A DNA stretch of 64,000 nt from JAAEPI01 sp965212145. Its GTDB lineage: Bacteria; Bacteroidota; Bacteroidia; Cytophagales; Cyclobacteriaceae. The stretch spans positions 1 through 64,000 of the forward strand of contig CBDBUY010000010.1 of assembly GCA_965212145.1 (NCBI GenBank), read 5' to 3'. A program made the position numbers and the translations under genes. Under the pieces are notes generated by a model. That model did not search any database. It was not told where the DNA came from and worked only from the letters and a program-made list of their open reading frames with translations. This document shows, one piece after another, positions 46,643 through 55,900 of this stretch; position 1 is the stretch's first letter; the number at the start of each line of letters is the position of its first letter.

Positions 46643-48520
46643 CTAAAAAAGAAGTAACATCCCTAATATCAAAATAAGACCAATGATCATCCAGAATAAT
46701 TGGTGCTGAAGCTGAGAACTTTGCGTTCCGGTAACAACTTGCCCGATCCTTTTAGACACCCAGGCCAACAGTCGCACGGCACCATCGACCACCCAATAAT
46801 CAAAGAAGGACACCATCCTGGACAAAACCACTCCCACGATTCCCACTGCATTTACCCCCCAATCAATGACGTTTTTATCCACCCAGTAAAGCAACTGAGA
46901 AACCCTAAGGTAACCAGACCCGCAGAACGAAAAAACCGTATCCAAACCAACTCCGGCCTGTGACATCTTGCCCATCAATGAGGTTGGATGATCCCAATTA
47001 TTATATGCTACTGAATACTTTTTATCCTTCGAAAAATTGGCCCATCCCAGAAATATTCCTATCCCAGCCAAGGCAACTGATGTGATCAGAATGCTTAGGG
47101 AGCCATGTATGGGCTCCTGAAATCCCGCAATCCCGAGAATCCAACCCGCCGATGACAGAGGATTCAAAGCTTGCATAAACCAAAACGTAAACAGACCCAA
47201 GATGCCCAATGGAATCAGATAATAATTACTGAAAGACCATTTTTGCCAATCCAACTTCATTCTTCCGAAGTATATGAAGAGCAACATCCTGACCGTGTAA
47301 AGTGCGGTAAGAATTACAGACAATCCGGTGAGATAAAAAAGCAGGCTTGGATCAATGGAATAATTTGGGCCATAATTCATGGACCAGTCCCATACTGTAG
47401 CCAGTATGCCCTCTTTTGATTGAAAACCAGAAAAAAGCGGGATGCCAACCAGTGACAAGCTGTATATCAGCAACAAAACGAACAGCCATTTCGACTTGCC
47501 CACCAGTTCACCCATGTATCGGATGTCCTGATTTCCTGCTCGTAAAATCAATACACCGGCTACCAGAAATAGTCCGGCCTTGAAAAACCCGTGCGTCCAC
47601 AAATGAAACAGCGCACTCGAAGAGCCACCTACCCCAACTGCCAGGAACATAAATCCCAACTGGGAAATGGTGGAGTAAGCAAGGATTTTTTTGAGGTCAT
47701 TTTGGGTGATGGCTGAAAAAGCACCATATAGCGCCGTGAGCCCTCCAATTATGGCTACCAGTAGAAGAGTTTCGACATTCATATAGTTACTCATTCGTAT
47801 GAGCAAATAAACACCCGCTACTACCATGGTTGCGGCATGTATCAACGCAGACACAGGAGTCGGTCCTGTCATGGCCCTTGGTAGCCAGGCGGAGAACGGA
47901 AATTGCGCCGATTTCCCCATCGCTCCGATCACTATGCCCAACCCTACTAAAGTGGATGACACCTGTGTCAGTTCAGAGAAGAAAAATGAATCCGTTTGGC
48001 CAATGATAATAACACTAGCCAATAATGCTATATCAGCCAATCTATTCGCTATAAAGGCAATTTTGGCTGATTTTGATGAGGAATCCTTTGTATACCAAAA
48101 CCCTATCAGCAAGTAGGATGCAAACCCAACGAGTTCCCAAAAAATAAACATCAAAATGAGGTGATCAGCAAGAACCAAACCCACCATACTACCAGTAAAA
48201 AAACCTAGTTTAAGGAAGTATCTGGAGTGCTCATTTTGATCGATATATTTTACCGAATACACATGAACCAACAGGGAAATAAAAAGTACGAGACTGACCA
48301 GTACTAAGCTAATTCCATCCAATCTCCACCCCATTTCAAAGCCCGGAAGCCACTCGAATCTGCTAATATATTCGCCTGAACGAATAATCTCTTGAACGCC
48401 TATCAAAAGCGCGATGATAAGTGGGAAAACTGTAAGTATTGAACGTTTCGTCAGGATCGGAAGAAAAGCCCCGACAACAGGAAGTAAAATGAGCAGCGAT
48501 ATGGTCAATATTCCGCTCAT
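46643..48520 (-). CDS. nuoL: NADH-quinone oxidoreductase subunit L
   Basis: 625 aa, the distal membrane subunit of complex I, with 14 core helices plus the long C-terminal lateral helix region. Seen: DHLILMFIFWELVGFASYLLIG, KIAFIANRLADIALL, SAQFPFSAWLPRAMTGPTPVSALIHAATMVVAGVYLL, KKILAYSTISQLGFMFLAVG, and FKAGLFLVAG. The C-terminal extension ends in a final hydrophobic segment (about 600-625). The start overlaps the nuoK stop by 1 nt. Confidence 0.96.
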   Translation of the reverse strand: MSGILTISLLILLPVVGAFLPILTKRSILTVFPLIIALLIGVQEIIRSGEYISRFEWLPGFEMGWRLDGISLVLVSLVLFISLLVHVYSVKYIDQNEHSRYFLKLGFFTGSMVGLVLADHLILMFIFWELVGFASYLLIGFWYTKDSSSKSAKIAFIANRLADIALLASVIIIGQTDSFFFSELTQVSSTLVGLGIVIGAMGKSAQFPFSAWLPRAMTGPTPVSALIHAATMVVAGVYLLIRMSNYMNVETLLLVAIIGGLTALYGAFSAITQNDLKKILAYSTISQLGFMFLAVGVGGSSSALFHLWTHGFFKAGLFLVAGVLILRAGNQDIRYMGELVGKSKWLFVLLLIYSLSLVGIPLFSGFQSKEGILATVWDWSMNYGPNYSIDPSLLFYLTGLSVILTALYTVRMLLFIYFGRMKLDWQKWSFSNYYLIPLGILGLFTFWFMQALNPLSSAGWILGIAGFQEPIHGSLSILITSVALAGIGIFLGWANFSKDKKYSVAYNNWDHPTSLMGKMSQAGVGLDTVFSFCGSGYLRVSQLLYWVDKNVIDWGVNAVGIVGVVLSRMVSFFDYWVVDGAVRLLAWVSKRIGQVVTGTQSSQLQHQLFWMIIGLILILGMLLLF

Positions 48521-48828
48521 TAGTGTTTCAACTCTGTTAGGTCTGTGATATCACTGGTTCGGTACTGCCGGTAAATATTGAGCAATATCGCCAATGCAAT
48601 GGCAGCTTCAGCAGCAGCCAAGACTATCGAAAATACCACAAAGACCTGCCCGTCCAAACTGGGGTCAAAGCGAGAAAACGCCGCTAAATTCAAATGGCCG
48701 GCATTGAGCATAAGTTCTATCCCCATCAAAACGAAAACTGCGTTTCTCTTGATCAATACGATGAGTAATCCACTGCAGAACAGAAATCCTGCAAGCAGCA
48801 AATAATGAATGAGTTGAATATCAGTCAT
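48520..48828 (-). CDS. nuoK: NADH-quinone oxidoreductase subunit K
   Basis: 102 aa with three membrane helices, standard length for NuoK. Seen: LFCSGLLIVLIKRNAVFVLMGIELMLNAGHLNLAAF with the conserved Glu of helix 2, and VFSIVLAAAEAAIALAILL with the Glu of helix 3. The ATG at 48828 is chosen (overlapping the nuoJ stop by 8 nt); the one at 48834 adds two residues, and the further upstream open frame overlaps nuoJ heavily and is not NuoK-like. Confidence 0.95.
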   Translation of the reverse strand: MTDIQLIHYLLLAGFLFCSGLLIVLIKRNAVFVLMGIELMLNAGHLNLAAFSRFDPSLDGQVFVVFSIVLAAAEAAIALAILLNIYRQYRTSDITDLTELKH

Positions 48829-49321
48829 TTGCATTGGATTTTTTAGCCAGTAACGCGGCACCAACCAAGACGGCCAGCAACAAAAAAGCAATCAACTCAA
48901 AAGCAATGAGATGGTCAGTCAGAAAGAGCATCCCCAATTCACTAACCCGATCCTCTGAAACCTCTCCCTTAAACCAATCTGGATCAGATTGCAAAATGAT
49001 CCATCCAAAGATGGCCAACAACCCAAGGCTCACCAAGCTACCGAGAAACACATTTCCATGTGAAGTCATAGGCGGCCCGTTTGATTCACGATTGGTGATC
49101 ATGATGCCGAAAATGAGCAAGACCACTACTCCTCCTGCATACATGAAAATCTGAACAACCGCCAGAAACTCCGCATTGAGTAGTACAAACAACCCGGCAA
49201 CACTCAACAAAACTATCGCCAAGGCATACGCGCCATGGATGACGTTTTTAGTAAATATCATGAACAAGGTGGCCAACAAAAGCAAGCCCCCAAATACCAA
49301 AAAAAGTAGGCTCTCAATCAT
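48821..49321 (-). CDS. nuoJ: NADH-quinone oxidoreductase subunit J
   Basis: 166 aa from the ATG at 49321, which overlaps the nuoI stop by 8 nt. Five membrane helices; conserved NVIHGAYALAIVLLSVAGLFVLLNAEFLAVVQIFMYAGGVVVLLIFGIMI, including the pi-bulge helix region YAGGVVVL. The open frame runs 36 codons further upstream, but that part is a shadow of the nuoI tail. Part of the proton-conducting membrane arm of complex I. Confidence 0.95.
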   Translation of the reverse strand: MIESLLFLVFGGLLLLATLFMIFTKNVIHGAYALAIVLLSVAGLFVLLNAEFLAVVQIFMYAGGVVVLLIFGIMITNRESNGPPMTSHGNVFLGSLVSLGLLAIFGWIILQSDPDWFKGEVSEDRVSELGMLFLTDHLIAFELIAFLLLAVLVGAALLAKKSNAND

Positions 49322-50036
49322 CCTTTTTGGGCTTTTTTGGCATGATCCGTGGCTTGAACTTCGGTTTAGGCTTCTCTTCAGAACTTGCGGTAGGTTGTGG
49401 TTTAGGTTTAAAAACCGGCTTCCCACCACTTGGCAGTTTTGGTTTAACCTTCTCAGCTCCAGCAGTTTTCAATGCTTGGTGCTGGTCCCATTCTGCCTTG
49501 CGATTTTCCGCTTCGGCAGGTGTCATGTCATCGAAAGGGAAAATATGTTCACGTATATCAAAAGTGCTGTAATCGTAATCATCGGTCATGGTCAGGCACT
49601 CCGTTGGGCAAACCGTGGTGCACAGCCCACAGAACATGCACTTGCCCATATCAATATCGAACTTCTCCGCGTAGATCCGCTTCGGGGTACCATCGGACGT
49701 CTCACCAAAAACCTCCGGCGATCGGATGGGCTCGATTTCAATGCAATTCACCGGGCAAACCTTTGCGCATTTGTCACAGACGATGCAGTCGTCAATTTCA
49801 TTGTGGAGTTTGTAGCGGCCATTGTCAGGCACGGGGATGGTCTCGTGCGGGAACTGAAGCGTGGCTGTTCCCTGATCTGTGGAGAAAAAATCTGCATTAC
49901 TAATATCTTGTTTCCTCTTTTTGGTCACCTGGAGCATATGACCAAGGGATAGCTTCAACCCGGCAAGGGAAGTGGATATAGCGGATCCTATGTTTTGGAA
50001 ATATTTCAAAACATCCAAAGTCTCCAAATTCCACAA
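49314..50036 (-). CDS. nuoI: NADH-quinone oxidoreductase subunit I with extended Lys/Pro-rich tail
   Basis: 240 aa iron-sulphur subunit at the junction of the complex I arms. Two 4Fe-4S binding motifs: Cys84, 87, 90, 94 (CIVCDKCAKVCP) and Cys133, 136, 139, 143 (CMFCGLCTTVCP). The N-terminal helix (SAISTSLAGLKLSLGHML) is the usual membrane-lying helix, so the first ATG is kept although it overlaps nuoH by 31 nt. The C-terminus has about 45 extra residues rich in Lys and Pro (KPKLPSGGKPVFKPKPQP onward) not found in standard NuoI. Confidence 0.95.
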   Translation of the reverse strand: MWNLETLDVLKYFQNIGSAISTSLAGLKLSLGHMLQVTKKRKQDISNADFFSTDQGTATLQFPHETIPVPDNGRYKLHNEIDDCIVCDKCAKVCPVNCIEIEPIRSPEVFGETSDGTPKRIYAEKFDIDMGKCMFCGLCTTVCPTECLTMTDDYDYSTFDIREHIFPFDDMTPAEAENRKAEWDQHQALKTAGAEKVKPKLPSGGKPVFKPKPQPTASSEEKPKPKFKPRIMPKKPKKDD

Positions 50037-51067
50037 ATAAACACCAGAATTATCGCTGCAGGCGTAAGGAACTTCCAGGACAGGGACATCAACTGGTCAA
50101 CCCTGAGCCTAGGATAGGTCCAGCGAACCCAAATCTGGAGGAATATCCAGGTCATGGCCTTCCCCACCAACCAAAAGGCTCCCCAAACCGGTCCGGTTGT
50201 CCAATCGGCAAGAGGAAGGCTTGCGATATTCGGGAGCGGTGTATTCCAGCCTCCAAAAAATAAAATGGCTCCCAAAAAGGCAATCAGCAGCATCATACCG
50301 TACTCCGCCAGCATAAAAAGCCCCCATCGGAATCCAGAATACTCTGTGTGATATCCTCCGATTATTTCCGATTCACCCTCCGGCAAGTCGAAAGGCGTTC
50401 TATTGGCCTCTGCTAATCCAGCTATGAAGAAAATCACAAACACAAAAATCAAAGGTGGCGACTGAATCACGTTCCAGCTCAGAAATCCGCCAACCGCGCT
50501 GATGTCAAGTCCCCAACTCTTGATCCCAAAAAGATAAACCGGATTGTCGCTTAAAATACCCTGAGCAATCGTCATTTCCTGCAGGTCAAGCGTCTGACTG
50601 ATCATCACTACGCACAAAACGCTTAGCCCCAGTGGAATTTCATAGGACACAATTTGCGCTGCAGACCTCATTGCACCGAAAACCGAGTATTTATTATTGG
50701 AAGCCCAGCCCGCCATAAGAATTCCGAGCACATCTAATGAAACGATGGCTAATAAGTAAAAAAGTCCAGGTGCGATGGCCGAACCTGCTGCTCCCACAGT
50801 CAATGGCAACACCGCAAATCCTCCGAAGATGACCATAAAAATGAAAAGCGGGGCAAACAAAAATGGCCACTTGTCCACCGCTTTGGCCTTCACATCCTCC
50901 TTTTGGAGCATCTTAAGCAAGTCGGCAATGGTTTGAAAAAGACCCTTCGGGCCTACCTCCATCGGTCCTAGACGGTTTTGGATAAAGCCCGCCAGCTTCC
51001 TCTCGGTGTAAACAGCCACCACGACAAATCCTAGCAGAAAAGGAAGATAGAAGAGGAACGTGATCAT
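50006..51067 (-). CDS. nuoH: NADH-quinone oxidoreductase subunit H
   Basis: 353 aa membrane subunit with eight helices that forms the quinone chamber. Seen: VYTERKLAGFIQNRLGPMEVGPKGLFQTIADLLKMLQKED, GWASNNKYSVFGAMRSAAQIVSYEIPLGLSVL, and AEANRTPFDLPEGESEIIGGYHTEYSG, all conserved. The protein begins at the first helix; an in-frame stop lies three codons upstream of the ATG, so no longer form is possible. It is the first nuo gene here: nuoA-G are not upstream, where a plus-strand gene starts at 51166. Confidence 0.96.
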   Translation of the reverse strand: MITFLFYLPFLLGFVVVAVYTERKLAGFIQNRLGPMEVGPKGLFQTIADLLKMLQKEDVKAKAVDKWPFLFAPLFIFMVIFGGFAVLPLTVGAAGSAIAPGLFYLLAIVSLDVLGILMAGWASNNKYSVFGAMRSAAQIVSYEIPLGLSVLCVVMISQTLDLQEMTIAQGILSDNPVYLFGIKSWGLDISAVGGFLSWNVIQSPPLIFVFVIFFIAGLAEANRTPFDLPEGESEIIGGYHTEYSGFRWGLFMLAEYGMMLLIAFLGAILFFGGWNTPLPNIASLPLADWTTGPVWGAFWLVGKAMTWIFLQIWVRWTYPRLRVDQLMSLSWKFLTPAAIILVFICGIWRLWMF

Positions 51068-51165
51068 CCGGCGAATTTAAAGATGAATGCTCGGTCGTGT
51101 TATTTTCCTGACTCTTTTCATCAACCTTCGGTTCAATTTTGTAAATTCAATCACAAATCGGCCTT

Positions 51166-51591
51166 ATGAATGAAATTGTTACAGAAAATGACCTTGTCAA
51201 GTGTGAGCTGAACCCTGATATACCGGTCTTGGTTCATCGTTGGCTGAAAAAACCGACCAGTGAAGAGTTCAAGAATCAGCTGCTGGAAATCCGTCATATT
51301 TACATCGAAAAGAAAAAGGACGTTCCGAATTTGAAATGGCTGGCGGATACCGAACTGCTAGGCGCACTCACTACTGATGATGAGAACTGGCTGGAGGAAG
51401 AATGGGATAAATTGCTCTTCGAAGATGCCGGGCTGAAAGTGCACGCCGTAATTCTCGGAAACGATATTTTCGCAGATTATTCCATGGAAGAATTCAAACG
51501 AGATGCCGAAAAGGCCTACACCGACAAAGGTGTGAAGTTGGGTGTTTTTCTGGATGCCGAAAGCGCTTACGATTGGCTCAAGGAAGCTTGA
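51166..51591 (+). CDS. SpoIIAA/STAS-like protein of unknown function
   Basis: 141 aa, soluble, no signal. Alternating strands and helices, with the pattern NLKWLADTELLGALTTDDENWLEEEW, LKVHAVILGNDIFADYSMEEFKRD and KLGVFLDAESAYDWLKEA resembling the STAS/SpoIIAA-like small proteins widespread in Cytophagales. No catalytic residues are evident. It stands 99 bp from the divergent nuoH gene and 32 bp before the metallo-hydrolase gene. The family assignment is moderate; I do not assign a function. Confidence 0.65.
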   Translation: MNEIVTENDLVKCELNPDIPVLVHRWLKKPTSEEFKNQLLEIRHIYIEKKKDVPNLKWLADTELLGALTTDDENWLEEEWDKLLFEDAGLKVHAVILGNDIFADYSMEEFKRDAEKAYTDKGVKLGVFLDAESAYDWLKEA

Positions 51592-51623
51592 CTTGTTTCA
51601 AAGTATTGAAGCAACTTTGAGGC

Positions 51624-52259
51624 ATGGAAATCAAAGTTTTTGTTTTCAATCCGTTCATGGAGAATACATACGTACTCTCCAATGAGTCCAAAGAGGCAAT
51701 TATCGTCGATCCCGGCTGCTATGAATCCTTTGAATTAGCAGAACTTGACAACTACATTTCAAACAATGACCTCAATGTCATCGCCATAGTCAACACACAT
51801 TGCCATATAGACCATGTGCTTGGAAACTGGGCAACCAAAGAAAAGTATAATGCAAGGCTCTGGGTCCCTAAGAACGAAAAAGCAGTTTTGGATGCGATTC
51901 CTGCATATGCTCCATCATACGGTTTCACGGGATATCAACCAGCGGAGGTGGACGAGTGGTATGACGAAGCTGGATTTGACTTTTGGAAAGAAGACTTCAA
52001 AATCATTGAGGTACCCGGGCACTCTCCGGGACACATGGTTTTTTACCACGCGCAGGAAAAATTTCTGATTGGAGGTGATGTGTTATTTCGGGAAAGTATT
52101 GGGAGAACGGATTTGCCGGGTGGAAATCACGATCAGCTGCTAAAAAACATCAAAGAGAAAGTTTACACTTTACCTGAAGACGTAACTGTATACCCTGGAC
52201 ATGGCCCGGAAACGACCATTGGTCATGAGAAACAGCATAACCCGTTTGTGAGAGGATGA
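51624..52259 (+). CDS. MBL-fold metallo-hydrolase (glyoxalase II-like)
   Basis: 211 aa cytoplasmic enzyme. The metal-binding motif HxHxDH is at 59-64 (THCHIDH), followed by PGHSPGHMVFY, GGDVLFRESIGRTDLPGG and VYPGHGPETTIGHEKQHNPF, typical of the small YcbL-like group that lacks the C-terminal substrate domain of true glyoxalase II. It probably cleaves thioesters, but the substrate is not certain. The stop overlaps the pssA start by 4 nt (ATGA). Confidence 0.88.
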   Translation: MEIKVFVFNPFMENTYVLSNESKEAIIVDPGCYESFELAELDNYISNNDLNVIAIVNTHCHIDHVLGNWATKEKYNARLWVPKNEKAVLDAIPAYAPSYGFTGYQPAEVDEWYDEAGFDFWKEDFKIIEVPGHSPGHMVFYHAQEKFLIGGDVLFRESIGRTDLPGGNHDQLLKNIKEKVYTLPEDVTVYPGHGPETTIGHEKQHNPFVRG

Positions 52260-52927
52260 AGCGACACGTTCCTAATTTTCTTACCAGTCTAAATATCCTG
52301 GTTGGAACCTTCGGTTGTTTCAAGGTGATAGAGGACCCCACTGTTGCCATATATTTTGTTCTGATCGCAGCACTCTTTGATTTTTCGGACGGGTTATCCG
52401 CGAGATTGCTAAATGCCCAGTCAGAATTTGGCAAACAATTAGACTCTTTGGCAGATTTAATCTCTTTCGGAGTTCTTCCGGCATTGGCTGTCTTCAGTTT
52501 CATGAATGATCCGATCTCGGATCTGTCAATTGAAATGATGATTCCATTATTGATCGTCCCGTTCTCTGCACTGAGGCTAGCCAGATTCAACTTATCCGAG
52601 GCATCAAATGAGTTCAGAGGATTACCCACCCCAGCGAATGCTATTCTGCTATCCGCATTTTTAATAAATGCTCCGGATTTTGTCAACTCCAACTTTTTAG
52701 TGGGACTTTCACTGGTCAGTTGTTTCCTTTTGGTTTCGAACCTGAGAATGATTGCACTGAAATTCTCCACATGGACCTTAAAAGGGAATGAATTAAAGTT
52801 TCTTTTGGTTTTAGTGGTGTTGATTGAGCTCATTGTTTTGCGATGGTCAATTGTACCATTTGTCATCCCCACGTACATTCTGCTTTCGATCGTTGGGTTT
52901 TTGGTTTATAAACCTGTTCAATCCTGA
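52256..52927 (+). CDS. pssA: CDP-diacylglycerol--serine O-phosphatidyltransferase
   Basis: 223 aa membrane enzyme. The CDP-alcohol phosphatidyltransferase motif is complete: Asp45-Gly46-x2-Ala49-Arg50-x8-Gly59-x3-Asp63-x3-Asp67. About six membrane segments, the N-terminal VPNFLTSLNILVGTFG, and PANAILLSAFLI support the serine-type enzyme, which makes phosphatidylserine, the precursor of phosphatidylethanolamine. PgsA is the alternative but fits less well. It overlaps the MBL gene by 4 nt and is followed 21 nt later by porU. Confidence 0.88.
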   Translation: MKRHVPNFLTSLNILVGTFGCFKVIEDPTVAIYFVLIAALFDFSDGLSARLLNAQSEFGKQLDSLADLISFGVLPALAVFSFMNDPISDLSIEMMIPLLIVPFSALRLARFNLSEASNEFRGLPTPANAILLSAFLINAPDFVNSNFLVGLSLVSCFLLVSNLRMIALKFSTWTLKGNELKFLLVLVVLIELIVLRWSIVPFVIPTYILLSIVGFLVYKPVQS

Positions 52928-52948
52928 AAGCACAGATAATTTTACAGA

Positions 52949-55900
52949 ATGGTTTTCGTTGATCGTTTGATGCACCACCGACTTACGGCATTAATTTGCA
53001 TGCTGCTGATCATTTCATCAGTAAGAGGCCAAAGTGTCCTGGCCACAGGTGATTGGTATAAGGTGGGTGTAACGACATCCGGCATCTACAAACTCGATCG
53101 ATCGTTCCTAAGTAACCTCGGGCTGCAGGTCAGCACACTTGACCCCAGAACAATAAAAGTTTACGGAAATGGTGGTGGCGGCATGCTTCCCCAATCCAAC
53201 AATGAACCCAGACCTTTTGATTTGGTTCAAAACCCAATTTTCGCTGTTGGTGAGACCGATGGATCGATGGACACTGGTGATTATTTCCTTTTCTATGGTC
53301 AAAATCCAGACAAAATCGAGTGGACAGAAAACGGGCCGGTATATGAACAAAACATCTATTCTGACACCACCTATTACTTTATCGCTTTTGGAAATGGTGA
53401 TGCGCAAAGAATCACTTCAAGACCCAGCGAAACTACCCAAGCGAGCATAATTTCAGAATTTGACGATGTAATCATTCATGAGCTTGAGGATAGAAACATC
53501 CTAAGATCCGGACGAATATGGCTGGGCGAAAACATGTCTCCTGCTGCCGGTCTCACAAGAACTTTTGATTTCAATGTCGACAATGTCACGTCATTTGAAT
53601 CTATTAGCCTGACTGGTGTATCACAATCTCAGGAGGCGTGCTCTATTGATATTTTGATCAATGGAAGTCAGTCTGGAAGTTTGCCCTTAGACCCAATTCC
53701 CTTTGGGCCCGGATCGACCTACTCGCCTAAAGGACGATCAAATTCCGCGATCTTCGATTTGACGGGATCCAGTGATCAGATCGAGGTGCGGTTTCAATTC
53801 AACCCAAATGGTGGAACGTCTATTTCATACATCGACCATTTCGAGCTTCATTTGAAAAGATACCTTTCGATCGTTGGAAATGAATTGAGTTTTCGATCTA
53901 TTTCGAGTATTAACGATCCCATTTCAACTTTTGAAGTCGAAGGGATGGGATCATCTGATCAAATTTGGGACGTTACCGATCCAGTCGCTCCGGTCTCCGT
54001 AGAGTTTAGCCATTCCGGAACTAAAGCAACTTTCTCTGCAACATCGGACATCATCCGAGAATTTGTAGCCATCAAAGGAGCTAATCACCCCGCTCCCAAA
54101 TCATTCGGTCAGGTCCCCAATCAGGACCTCAAAGCAAATACGGCCATAGACGCCATAATAATAGCACACCCGAATTTTCTCGCAGCTGCCAATGAATTGG
54201 CCGATTTTCATCGATCTCATGACAATTTCGACATTGCCGTCGTGACGCCAAGGCAGATCTATAATGAGTTCTCGTCGGGAATGCAGGACGTTTCGGCGCT
54301 GCGAGATTATGTGAAATACGTTTATGACGAAGGTCAGCAGCTCAAATACCTACTATTATTCGGGGATGCCTCTTTCGCTTATAAAAACCCTGACTTCCAG
54401 AATACCAATTTCGTTCCGATTTATCAGTCCAGAGAATCTTTCAGTCCGATCTTCAGTCATTCCTCGGATGATTATTTTGGTTTTTTGGAGGATGACGAAG
54501 GAGAATGGTTCGAAAGTTCTCAAGGTGATCACACCATGGAAATAGGCGTTGGAAGGATTCCCGCTAAAACAACCGCCGAAGCGCAGGTGGCCGTCAATAA
54601 AATCATTAGATACTCCACCAGAGTGGAGGCGCTTGGCAAATGGAGGACGGATTTCGTGTATGTCGCAGATGATGGAGATGCCAACATCCACGTTCAACAG
54701 GCCGATGACCTTTCCCTGACAATCGAGGAGGAAAGCAATTTCAACACAAGAAAACTGTATCTGGATGCTTTTGAACAAGAGGTCAGTCCCTCGAGGGAGC
54801 GCTCCCCCGAACTCAAACGAAAAATCGTTGAATCCATCAACAAAGGCGCCTTATTCCTGAATTTCCTAGGGCACGGAAGCGAAGAAGTCTGGATGGATGA
54901 AAATGTATTGATCCCAAGCACGGTCGAAGAATTACGGAACTATCAACGTCTCCCCATCATTGTGACAGCCACTTGTGAATTTGGACGATATGACGACCCG
55001 TTTCAGTTTTCTGGAGCTGAGCGTCTCCTGTTGTTTGATCAGGGAGCGGTTGCTCTTTTGACTACCACCAGGCCAGTATTTGCCCACACCAATTTCATCC
55101 TGAATCAAGCCTACCATGCCAGTGTTTTAGAGGCAGCTGATGACGTGACCATGCGACTCGGAGACATCATTCGTCAGACCAAGAATGAGGGATTACAAGG
55201 ACCTGTAAACCGGAATTTTGCCTTGCTGGGAGATCCAATGCTGAGACCCGCATATCCCAATCTTAAAATAGAGCTCGATCAATTTACTGAGGCAGAACCT
55301 GAAACCTTGTCTGCACTTGAGTTGGTAACGATCTCAGGAAGTATCGTAGACGGAGAACAGATTCGGGATGACTTCAGTGGAACAATCGAATTGGAGCTCT
55401 TCGATATACCGGTTCAGAAAATCACCAAAGGACAGCAAAGTGCACCACATAGTTATCAGGAGAGAGATAATGCGCTTTATCGTGGGAAAGCTACTGTTTC
55501 GAATGGAGCTTTTTCGCACCAATTCAGGCTGCCCAGAAGCATCAGTTATAAGAATCAACCTGGAAAATTGGTACTTTATGCGGCCAGTGAAACTTTGGAG
55601 ATTGATGCCGGTGGTGGGTCAAAAAACATCCTTATCGGAGGAACTGACCAAACAGCTCCTGAAGACACCTCTCCACCGGATTTACAAGTTTATCTGAATG
55701 AACCTAGTTTTACGAATGGCTCTAAAGTGGGTTCAGGTGCTATGCTCATTGCCAAATTCTCAGATGAAAGCGGCATTAATATCAGCAGTTCAGGATTTGA
55801 TCGGGGTATCACGCTAGAACTTGGTGAAGAAATCATTGAGTTAAATGAGTTTTATACTTCTGATCTAGATGATCACACCAAAGGAACGGTGCTTTATCCT

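Noticed and set aside
48520..48891. Longer nuoK start at 48891, and longer nuoJ, ftsQ and mraZ starts
   Set aside because: The extra N-terminal residues overlap the upstream genes or promoter and do not resemble the families; the internal ATGs give family-length proteins.
52150..52878. 242 aa open frame on the minus strand over pssA
   Set aside because: pssA on the other strand has a complete catalytic motif and helices; the antisense frame has no recognisable pattern.
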